From contig MLAK01000637.1 of the NCBI GenBank assembly GCA_001839685.1, positions 18,996-82,995 of the forward strand: DNA of 64,000 nt. Reading direction: 5' to 3'. Position 1 is the first letter of the stretch. Each line of letters starts with the position of its first letter. Under the pieces are notes generated by a model. It had not been told where the DNA came from. It worked only from the letters and a program-made list of their open reading frames with translations, and ran no database searches. The stretch is from Tritrichomonas foetus. Taxonomy: Eukaryota; Parabasalia; Tritrichomonadida; Tritrichomonadidae. Of this stretch, positions 1 to 7,300 are shown piece after piece. The position numbers and the translations under genes were made by a program.

Positions 1-372
1 GAGGGGGGTTGGCGGACTGGAGGGTCGGGAGAGATCATTTGCTAAGGATGATAAACTTCTGTCCATTCGTTCACGCATATCTTTCAGTTGGAAATTGAAA
101 AATGCCTTTAATTCTTTGATTTCTGATCCAAATTCTGTATTTTGACGATCGCATTGTTTTGATAGCGCATTAATTCGAGTTAAAATATCGTGCATGTCTT
201 CTGAAGGTGACACGCGATCGAAATCGTCTCGTTTATTTTTTTCTAGATTTGACATAATATTATCGACTCGAGCTGCAATTTCGAGAAGCACGTCTCGCAT
301 ATTCTGAGTGGATAGCTCAATATCCCATATCTCTGGGTTTTTGAGGAGACTCTCGAGAGTCTCAATACTCAT
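1..372 (-). CDS. Coiled-coil protein, N-terminal part (runs off the window)
   Basis: The reverse strand is open from an ATG at 372 to the window edge, giving the first 124 residues of a longer protein. The N-terminus (MSIETLESLLKNPEIWDIEL) is followed by heptad-like helices rich in Leu, Glu, Lys and Asn, so a coiled coil is likely over about residues 20-105. The last visible residues are a Ser/Pro-rich linker (SRPSSPPTPL) that accounts for the locally GC-rich bases at 1-30. The gene is divergent from the GNA1 gene, with 321 bases between the two starts. I recognise no family; the C-terminus lies outside the window. Confidence 0.6.
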   Translation of the reverse strand, partial: MSIETLESLLKNPEIWDIELSTQNMRDVLLEIAARVDNIMSNLEKNKRDDFDRVSPSEDMHDILTRINALSKQCDRQNTEFGSEIKELKAFFNFQLKDMRERMDRSLSSLANDLSRPSSPPTPL

Positions 373-693
373 TAAAAAAGATTTCCAGAAAAAATAACTA
401 TTTTCTTTGTTCGTTTTTTCATTCTTTTATTTTGAATAGTTTATGCAAGAATTCACCTTGACTAAAATTTTTTCGAATTTTCGGGCGGGGGTTAAAACTG
501 TTTGAAATATCTATTGAAAAATTAACCTTCAATTTTCACCATGGAGTTGAATTAATAATTCAATGGATATTTGCTCCAATATTCTCCATAATGTCTCAAT
601 TTATTTGAATGTAATTAATAAAAATCTTTCAAAGATTTCTACCCCATCTTTTCAAAATTAAGAATTCAATGCATCATTTCATTTTTTGGAGAA
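373..693. other. Shared 5' spacer between divergent genes
   Basis: AT-rich spacer of 321 bases between two outward-reading genes, so it should hold both promoters. Apart from initiator-like TCATT sequences just before the GNA1 start I see no structure, repeat or coding remnant. Confidence 0.5.
674..683 (+). promoter_or_regulatory. Initiator-like sequence of GNA1
   Basis: Two adjacent TCATT sequences (674-678 and 679-683) lie 11-20 bases before the GNA1 ATG. They fit the trichomonad initiator consensus TCA-Py-(T/A), which in Trichomonas vaginalis sits at the transcription start just upstream of the ATG. The motif is short and common in AT-rich DNA, so position is the main support. Confidence 0.35.
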
Positions 694-1131
694 ATGGCTC
701 TATCATTCCGAAAATTAGATCGTAGCGATTACGGAAAAGGTTTCTTACAAATTTTAAATCAATTGGCACCAGTCCGCGATTTCAGCAAAGAATTCTTTGA
801 TCGAATCTATGATGAATTTCAAAACACGCCAGGAAAGCATGTGTATGTGGGCGAAATTGACAACAAGCTTGTGTGCACAGGAACACTTCTCGTTGAGAGA
901 AAATTCTTTTTCAATGGCTCCAATTTTGGCCATATTGAAGATATCGTTGTTGACTCAAGTCTTCGCGGCACAGGCGTTGGAAAGAAGCTCATTGATCGAT
1001 TGATCGAGGATGGAAAGGAAAGCAAGTGCATCCGCCTTGTTTTGGACTGCGTCGACGATAAGAAAGATTTTTACGCGAAATGTGGCTTTTACCGAAAAGG
1101 AAATCAAATGAATCTTGAATTTGGTAAATAA
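694..1131 (+). CDS. GNA1: Glucosamine-6-phosphate N-acetyltransferase
   Basis: Transfers acetyl from acetyl-CoA to glucosamine-6-phosphate, giving GlcNAc-6-phosphate for UDP-GlcNAc synthesis (EC 2.3.1.4), in the cytosol. The 145-residue protein is a single GNAT domain of the usual length for this enzyme. Visible marks are HIEDIVVDSSLRGTGVG at 80-96, which combines the family beta-4 strand with the acetyl-CoA pyrophosphate loop (R/Q-x-x-G-x-G), and the DFYAKCGFYRKGNQM tail at 125-139 typical of GNA1 (usually KNxxFYxKxGF). The ATG is the first in frame and directly follows initiator-like TCATT sequences. Other GNATs are possible, but the HIEDIVV/FYAKCGF combination is specific. Confidence 0.88.
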   Translation: MALSFRKLDRSDYGKGFLQILNQLAPVRDFSKEFFDRIYDEFQNTPGKHVYVGEIDNKLVCTGTLLVERKFFFNGSNFGHIEDIVVDSSLRGTGVGKKLIDRLIEDGKESKCIRLVLDCVDDKKDFYAKCGFYRKGNQMNLEFGK

Positions 1132-1181
1132 ATCCTTTCCCCTTCACTTTCATTCTTTTTCAACTTTTTCTGGTCTCGAAG

Positions 1182-1303
1182 CCAAAAAATCACATTTCGA
1201 ATTTCTCTTTTTTGTGAATTATTGATCATTGGTATTTCTAAGTAAGAATATTTGATCTTCTCTTTGTAAAACCAAAAAATCACATTTCGAATTTCTCTTT
1301 TTT
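1182..1303. repeat. 32-bp direct repeat pair
   Basis: An identical 32-base sequence, starting CCAAAAAATCACATTTCGAA and ending in TTCTCTTTTTT, occurs at 1182-1213 and again at 1272-1303, in the same orientation 90 bases apart. It lies in the spacer after GNA1, before the 3' end of the convergent gene at 1417. The exact match over 32 bases is too long for chance and suggests a recent local duplication, perhaps of a 3'-end element. Confidence 0.8.
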
Positions 1304-1416
1304 CTTATCAAATTTTCGAAATCTCGAATTTTATTAAAAATCCCAAAAAAATGTAAAAAAATTCTAAAATATAATTTACTAATAATAATATATATATTGA
1401 TACATGGATACCTTCA

Positions 1417-1839
1417 TTACTCTTCTTCGCGTAGGATTTTAGTGATTAAATTCATATATTCTTTTGGAAGATAGTAGAGTATTCTTTTTCCAAACTTCGT
1501 ATTCATTACTAAATTCATGTAAAATCGTTCGTATCCTTGGACTGGAATTAGTTTAAAGTTTCTTATTTCTGAGTAAAATATTCTTTCGTCTTGATTTTCA
1601 GGATTATATTTTTGAGGTCCTTCTGGTAGTTTGTATTTGATAAAAATTCCATCTGTTTCGAAATATAATTTACACAGCGTTCCTTGGAGATCGTAAACTT
1701 TGAATGGATTTCTTGGTAATACTGTTTCTTGTTTTCTTGCTTCATAATTGAAACGAATTGTTGGCGGACCTTGCGCAATAATAGATTTATCGAATATTTC
1801 TTCTTTTGGTTTGAAAAATTCGAACATATTCATCATCAT
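1417..1839 (-). CDS. Conserved-looking small protein of unknown function
   Basis: A 140-residue frame begins with a run of Met codons (MMMNMF); a start at the fifth residue (MFEFFKPKEE) is equally possible. It is rich in aromatic and charged residues, with short beta-like stretches such as GTLCKLYFETDGIFIKYKLP (54-73) and a C-terminal helix ending KILREEE. There is no signal peptide or membrane segment. The alternation of strands and a final helix resembles a PH-like fold, but that is a guess. I do not recognise the family. It is convergent with GNA1. Confidence 0.55.
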   Translation of the reverse strand: MMMNMFEFFKPKEEIFDKSIIAQGPPTIRFNYEARKQETVLPRNPFKVYDLQGTLCKLYFETDGIFIKYKLPEGPQKYNPENQDERIFYSEIRNFKLIPVQGYERFYMNLVMNTKFGKRILYYLPKEYMNLITKILREEE

Positions 1840-2204
1840 ATTGTCAAAATGAAATGAAAATATTGAATGATACTTTTTCAGTGATGAAAATTTTGTAAAA
1901 TTTTGTAAAATGGTCGGCCAATTTTTAATTTAAAAGAGTTATCGAAGTTATTCAATTTAATAATTTATCTTCAACGTTGAATCATCGACATCTGCTTTAT
2001 CAACAATTAACTATGTCAACAACCTTATCATTAGAATATTGAAATCATGCCATTTTGAAATATGAGTGAGCTTGAGTGACATTTCAAGTTGGTCAGTGAC
2101 AGACAATTTTCAAAAATAAATAAATTTTAATGAAAAATGAAATCTAGATCTCTGATATTTTATACAACTTCTTAATATTTACAATACTGATATACAAAAT
2201 AAAG
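1840..2204. other. Spacer without a recognised gene
   Basis: AT-rich, 365 bases, between the start of the 140-residue gene and the 3' end of the NSUN2-like gene. Short ORF-like stretches contain stops in all frames. I see no RNA gene or repeat. Confidence 0.4.
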
Positions 2205-4076
2205 TTATTCTTCATTTCCTGATTGATTTCCTGAGTTGTTTTGTGAATTCTCGTCTGTTGAATCATTTTTATCACTGTCATCTGCCAAATCAGGGAAAAA
2301 GTTGACAAGTTTGAAAATTTCCTGTTTAATTCGCTCTTTCTTCACTTGAAGTGTTAAATTTGTCATTCTTTTCATTCCACCATATACAAAATTTGTTCCT
2401 TCACAAGTAACAATCAATCCACCAACTGGTAACTCTTTCAATTTGGTTGCAGCTTCTTCAGTCATTTGTGAAAACTGCAAACCTGGGTTTCCTGCTTTCA
2501 ATGTTTCTTTCAAATCGGAAGGAGCAATACTAACTATTCTTTTTGTTGCAAAATGATTTAATATTTCGATTCCTTCGAAGCAAGGAAAAGCTTTAACTGC
2601 ATTTTCATCATTTAGTGATTTATAAGAAAATAAACGAGTTCCACAAGCAACTGGTCTGAGTTTTTCTTCAGGGATTTTCTGTACAAGATCAACTATTTGA
2701 TCAGTTAAATAAAAAATTGTTTTTACTGATTTTTCTGCGCGTGCAAATAAATGTGATGGATTGAATTCTTGCTTCATTCCATAATCATTTTTTATTTCTT
2801 CAATAATTTGGTTGCCACCTTCCACATTTGCAAGTTGAATGAAAGGAGGTTCTTTCCAAGTTTTTGATGCATGTTGAGTTGTTTGTACTCTTACAGAAAA
2901 TTCTGAATTCTTGCAAAGAACTGCAACAAAAAATCCACCAGTATCATTTTGATGTGGAAAGAATCTCATACAATTTTCAATACCATCAACAACATTTAAA
3001 GGAAACATAGTATCACGAATTTGTTTGGAGAGTTCTTCTGGAACATCTTCAATTTTTTCGAACTTTGTTTTATCTGAATAAACGCCCCAAGTCTTCATAC
3101 CATTCGTTCTCTTCAAGCCAGGGAATTTCGAAGAACAGTCCAAAATTGAGACAGAACCACCTAATTCGTTAATTACTGAGGAAATAACCGCTTCATCTTC
3201 AATAGGATTCATTGAGCATGTTGAATATACACAATATCCGCCAATTTTCAATAATTGAAGACCACGAATTAAAATTGACCTTTGGATTGAATGTAAACCA
3301 CAACCATTTCGAGTTGACCATTTTTTAGTAGCGTCGGGATTCTTTCGGAAGGTTCCATCACCTGAACAAGGTACATCACAAAGTACTCGATCAAACTGCC
3401 CAATTTCTGGAATGTATTGAGCAGGATGATTAATAACTAATACTTTAGATGTGTCAATTCTATTCAATTGATGGACAAGCGTGTGACAACGATTCGTTTC
3501 AATATCATTTGCAACTAAGAATCCAGTTTTAAGTGTTTCCAAAATCTGCATGGTTTTTGATCCAGGTGCAGCGCACATGTCTACAACACTATTGTCTGGC
3601 TGAACATCAAGGAAAAATGGAGGAAGCATTGAAACGAATTCTTGCCGAGTTATATCTCCGACTTCTGTATGGGCATGAAGCCAATCCCTGAAAGGATGAA
3701 GCTCGGCGTTCTTTCTAAGCTGTGGACGACTTACTGAAAGTTTGCAAACTAAACCGAAGCTAGGATCGAGGTAGTCGATGATTTCTGCGTCGTAATTTAA
3801 TTCCTTTAATTTTCGAATATGCTCTTCGAGTTCTGATTTCACGCGTGGAAAGTCGGGCGAGTTTGTAAGTAAACGGAAAACATGTGGCAGTGTAATTTTA
3901 TAAGTGGTAATAAATGATTCAAATTCTTCATCGGTTAAAGCGTTTGGAACGAGCTGATTTTTATAATATTCGATAAAATCTGGTGGAATGTAGCCTGGCT
4001 CTACGCGTGTATTTTCCTGGCGCTCCTTTGGATTTTTATTTCGATTTTTATTTTGGCGACCTTTCTTCCTTCCCAT
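2205..4076 (-). CDS. NSUN2: RNA (cytosine-5)-methyltransferase, NSUN2/Trm4-like
   Basis: Uses S-adenosylmethionine to methylate C5 of cytosines in RNA; NSUN2/Trm4 members act mainly on tRNA in the nucleus. In this 623-residue protein the NOL1/NOP2/Sun core runs from about 110 to 390. Visible motifs: SAM-binding DMCAAPGSKT (166-175), the acidic ribose-binding stretch VANDIETNRC (188-197), motif IV DVPCSGDGTFRKNP (C237) and motif VI YSTCSMNPIEDEAV (C287). Both cysteines of this family are present: motif VI attacks the base, motif IV aids release. The N-terminus (GRKKGRQNKNRNKN) is a basic nuclear or nucleolar signal. The C-terminal ~200 residues resemble the NSUN2 extension rather than NOP2, and the tail is acidic. 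It is divergent from the gene at 4211, with only 134 bases between. Trm4/NSUN2 is preferred to NSUN4/5 because of the long C-terminus. Confidence 0.85.
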   Translation of the reverse strand: MGRKKGRQNKNRNKNPKERQENTRVEPGYIPPDFIEYYKNQLVPNALTDEEFESFITTYKITLPHVFRLLTNSPDFPRVKSELEEHIRKLKELNYDAEIIDYLDPSFGLVCKLSVSRPQLRKNAELHPFRDWLHAHTEVGDITRQEFVSMLPPFFLDVQPDNSVVDMCAAPGSKTMQILETLKTGFLVANDIETNRCHTLVHQLNRIDTSKVLVINHPAQYIPEIGQFDRVLCDVPCSGDGTFRKNPDATKKWSTRNGCGLHSIQRSILIRGLQLLKIGGYCVYSTCSMNPIEDEAVISSVINELGGSVSILDCSSKFPGLKRTNGMKTWGVYSDKTKFEKIEDVPEELSKQIRDTMFPLNVVDGIENCMRFFPHQNDTGGFFVAVLCKNSEFSVRVQTTQHASKTWKEPPFIQLANVEGGNQIIEEIKNDYGMKQEFNPSHLFARAEKSVKTIFYLTDQIVDLVQKIPEEKLRPVACGTRLFSYKSLNDENAVKAFPCFEGIEILNHFATKRIVSIAPSDLKETLKAGNPGLQFSQMTEEAATKLKELPVGGLIVTCEGTNFVYGGMKRMTNLTLQVKKERIKQEIFKLVNFFPDLADDSDKNDSTDENSQNNSGNQSGNEE

Positions 4077-4210
4077 TTTGATAAACTTTTTGATAATGAA
4101 GCTGATCTTTCAAATTCTTATCGGCGAAAATTGATCATTTTGAATGAACAATGGTGAATATAGCACCGATCATTTCTAACAGAAAATAAAAATCTACGAA
4201 AAATCGACTT

Positions 4211-5152
4211 ATGCGCACACGTAGGTGTAAACATAATGATACCGATGATGACAATAATGATTTCGACGACGAGAACTTTTTCACTTTGATGTTTGGAAAC
4301 GATGGTCATTCAATTTTAGATTCGCATGATGACAATTACACAGTTTTAACGAAAAAAGTGAGTGCAATCAAAAAGTCATACAAAAAGCAAATTTCGCAAT
4401 ACGAAGAAGATATTCAAAATTTCAGGGAAATATATAACATATTTAATATTCACATGCCTCATAATATTAGCAGGGACACAGAAGCACTAAAAGAAGAGCT
4501 TATTTCAGAAAACGATAAAAAGAACATAATTCCAAAATTTTCAACTATCACAAAGCTGAAAAAGAAGCCTCCACAAAAGAGTTTTAAATCACCACTTGAA
4601 CTCAGAAAAATGCTTTATAAACCAGTAAATGCTTTTAGTATTTATGAAGAACTAAAGAACCAAAATAAAAAGCCATCTGAATATCAAAATCCCGATCCAA
4701 GCCAATTTCATTCGTTTGCAAATAAGGGCTTATATGTGCCTCCTTTCTATGATATAAATATCGAAGATTTACTTCTATCAGCAATCATAAAAATTGATAA
4801 AAAAGATAATAATATCACTTTTACTCCACCAATTGAAAATAGTGATATTTCACAAGATGAAGAAACTCCCTATCAGACTCTTGATTTGAATCAACGATTT
4901 TTATGCGAATTAGAATCATTAAATATTTCACCACCTGCAAACGAAAATGTAATTATCACAAACATGATGTGTGCCTCGCAAAAGATTGACGTTGAGAAGG
5001 TGGAAAAAGTAATTGATGATGCAAATAATGCAAGAAAACTTTTGCAGGCAATTTTGATGAAGAATGCAAAAAAGATTGCAATGCATAATGAGAGATGCGG
5101 ATTAATTCAATACATTGATCAAGAAGTCGGACATCAAATTTCTTCAACATAA
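4211..5152 (+). CDS. Unknown protein, possible Ada3-like C-terminus
   Basis: A 313-residue soluble protein. It starts with a basic/acidic low-complexity segment (MRTRRCKHNDTDDDNNDFDD), then a coiled coil (about 45-75, VSAIKKSYKKQISQYEEDIQ) and a Lys/Pro-rich middle. The last 90 residues (TLDLNQRFLCELESLNISPP and a following helix with NNARKLLQAILMKN) loosely resemble the C-terminal domain of SAGA subunit Ada3, in which a short helical element is followed by a long helix pair. The match is by eye only. If correct it would join the other transcription proteins of the window. Divergent from the NSUN2-like gene. Confidence 0.6.
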   Translation: MRTRRCKHNDTDDDNNDFDDENFFTLMFGNDGHSILDSHDDNYTVLTKKVSAIKKSYKKQISQYEEDIQNFREIYNIFNIHMPHNISRDTEALKEELISENDKKNIIPKFSTITKLKKKPPQKSFKSPLELRKMLYKPVNAFSIYEELKNQNKKPSEYQNPDPSQFHSFANKGLYVPPFYDINIEDLLLSAIIKIDKKDNNITFTPPIENSDISQDEETPYQTLDLNQRFLCELESLNISPPANENVIITNMMCASQKIDVEKVEKVIDDANNARKLLQAILMKNAKKIAMHNERCGLIQYIDQEVGHQISST

Positions 5153-5627
5153 TCCAAAATCATTTCTTTTTTATGTCAGAATCATCACTAAAAATTGTTA
5201 TTATTTAGTCCATTTTAGAATGTTTTATTATTGTTTAATTTTTTATGTTTGCAGAATATGTTTTATCTTTGTTGAATATGTTTTATCTTTGATAAATATG
5301 TTTTCTCTTTGATGAATATAAACCATTAAGTATTTTGTAATCAAACATATTCCACTCAACAAAGGAGTCTTTTTAATTCTTCCTTGAATGCTTTCTCATT
5401 CAAGTAGCAATATTTCACAAAACTACTTCATATTTCCTTTATTACACGGATTAGAATATCAATTTATTTCTTGAAAAGGCGCTATTTAAGGTTTTGATTC
5501 ATTCCATTGGAAACCCACAATATTGAAACCTAATGAGTAGTGATGCGCAATAAATAGAATTAAAAATAAAATATATATGGGATATTGTGAATATTTTATA
5601 AAACTACATCATTGATTAAAAGTGCTC
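5153..5627. other. Spacer with a short tandem repeat
   Basis: 475 AT-rich bases between two convergent 3' ends. The only structure seen is the 20-base tandem repeat at 5254-5323, listed separately. No gene remnant was found. Confidence 0.4.
5254..5323. repeat. 20-bp tandem repeat, about 3.5 copies
   Basis: The unit GAATATGTTTTATCTTTGTT (5254-5273) is repeated at 5274-5293 and 5294-5313 with one to three changes, and a fourth copy begins at 5314 and fades. It lies in the 3' flank of the 313-residue gene. Confidence 0.75.
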
Positions 5628-5945
5628 TTAAGAATGGTTAACAAGTTCATGAAGGTTGTCCGCGATGACTTTTGCTTCCCATTCAGCAATCGCTAATTTA
5701 TCAATTCCAGGACGGTGAGTTGATGCTGGCTGGACGTTCTCTAATGCGTTGAGTTCATCTGTCAGTATCCTTTTGATTGTTGCTAATTTTGTATAGTAGT
5801 CGTTCGTTAAACTGAGAAGGGCATTATTTTTTTCTGCGTTGTTTGCTTGAATTTCTTTAAGCTCGCCAACTGTCTGTCCTGCTGTTTCCAAAAGGCCAAT
5901 TACAAGTTCTTCCGCCTCTTCAAGGTTTGCTAATCTATCAGCCAT
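5628..5945 (-). CDS. MED11: Small helical protein, probable Mediator subunit 11
   Basis: A 105-residue protein, close to the size of Med11 (about 115). The first 30 residues (RLANLEEAEELVIGLLETAG, then QTVGELKEI) reproduce the Med11 opening, in which a short Leu-rich helix is followed by I-x-x-x-L-x-x-A-G-x-A/T. A long second helix and a third C-terminal helix (AEWEAKVIADNLHELV) follow, as in the Med11-Med22 four-helix bundle of the Mediator head. Mediator links activators to RNA polymerase II, and other Mediator subunits are known in trichomonads. The protein is short and simple, so another small coiled-coil protein is possible. Divergent from the gene at 6106 with 160 bases between. Confidence 0.5.
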   Translation of the reverse strand: MADRLANLEEAEELVIGLLETAGQTVGELKEIQANNAEKNNALLSLTNDYYTKLATIKRILTDELNALENVQPASTHRPGIDKLAIAEWEAKVIADNLHELVNHS

Positions 5946-6105
5946 CGATTATTTTTGAGTAACAGAATATCAAGATATGACATGCTTATATTCTTGTTAA
6001 AAAGTTTATATGCCATCACTAAATTTTGAAAAGAAAACATCATCTAACTTTTTGATGTAATGACATATTTCGAAGTTAAATTTTCGATCAAAAATTTTCG
6101 ATTTC

Positions 6106-7101
6106 ATGAGCTCGTGTTTTATTTTACCCTCCGATTTCAGCGCTTTAGACTTATCGAATGCTCTTGAGGACCTTTTGGAAGAAAATCCAAGCCAAGGATG
6201 TCGAATTGAAAGGCCCGTTGATTATAATTTACCGCCTACTTTTCAAGATCCGTTTCCTATTTCCGATATCGATCTCGCAATCACAGATACACCACACGAA
6301 TCATACTTTATTACATTTTCGACTCGTTCTGCCCGACTCCAGACCGAATTGAAAGATCAAGTGGAATATTATCGTAATTACTGGAATAGTTTAGTTATGA
6401 AGAAAAATAAAGAGGCTGATGCTTTATCATATGAACCAAAGAAGAAAGGAATTCGTGCCAAAATGCTGACACAACCAAACACACCAGTCACTCCACAGTG
6501 GACTGACGCAGATTCATCATCAACACAAACTGAAACATCCACTTCATTTTCATCAAAAGAGGAATCAATGAGAGACAAAGATAATAAAAAGCCTGTAAAG
6601 AAAGATCGAAGAGATGAAGAAGCGTCTCGAAAGAAAGGCAAAAAAGATAAGAAAAAATCAACAAAAGAAAAAACAAGCAAAAAACAAAAAGCTTCTAAAA
6701 ATGAATCCAAATCGAAAAATAAAAATGAAAAGAGTGTTGGCAAAGATGAAAATAAGGAAAATGTTGAATTGATTTCTAGTTTTGTTGAACCTTCGAATTT
6801 CGTTTTAAGACCATCACCGCCTCCATCACCACTTGGAAATACATTTGCTGATAAAATTTCGAAATTAAATGTCTTAAATAATTTGGGTGGCGCGCCAGCC
6901 CCAATGCAGGCAAGGCAGCAAGTGAGAGCACGTGTCTCTCTAATTTTACCTCCAGATGTAACAGAGCCTTTACAAGACTCTTTACAGAATTCTGGACAGC
7001 TAGATGACTCACAAGCAGCAAAACCGCCACCACAAATCGTCAGGTGTGGAAGAAGGAGGGGAACTGTTAGACCGCCGACAAGAGCAACTGAAGGGCTCTA
7101 A
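6106..7101 (+). CDS. Unknown protein with Lys-rich middle
   Basis: A 331-residue protein in three parts. Residues 1-110 are ordered-looking (SALDLSNALEDLLEENPSQG, a helix with EYYRNYWNSLVMKK). Residues 115-220 are extremely rich in Lys, Ser and Glu (KKGKKDKKKSTKEKTSKKQK). Residues 225-331 hold Pro-rich patches (RPSPPPSPL) and a basic end (RCGRRRGTVRPPTRATEGL). The Lys-rich block looks like a nuclear or nucleolar, or RNA-binding, disordered segment. No domain is recognised. Confidence 0.6.
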   Translation: MSSCFILPSDFSALDLSNALEDLLEENPSQGCRIERPVDYNLPPTFQDPFPISDIDLAITDTPHESYFITFSTRSARLQTELKDQVEYYRNYWNSLVMKKNKEADALSYEPKKKGIRAKMLTQPNTPVTPQWTDADSSSTQTETSTSFSSKEESMRDKDNKKPVKKDRRDEEASRKKGKKDKKKSTKEKTSKKQKASKNESKSKNKNEKSVGKDENKENVELISSFVEPSNFVLRPSPPPSPLGNTFADKISKLNVLNNLGGAPAPMQARQQVRARVSLILPPDVTEPLQDSLQNSGQLDDSQAAKPPPQIVRCGRRRGTVRPPTRATEGL

Positions 7102-7300
7102 ACCTAACATCACATCTTAATTGTTTACCAATCTTTTTATTTTCAATTTTTACTTTTTATGAATATTTCTGAATGTGTTATTATGTTTCTGATTATATCC
7201 ATCATTGAATACATTATATACAATTGTAATTCTTGAAAGGAAACACAAATAATAATTTTAAAAACATAGGAATAAAATATTTCGAAACGCACATATTTAC

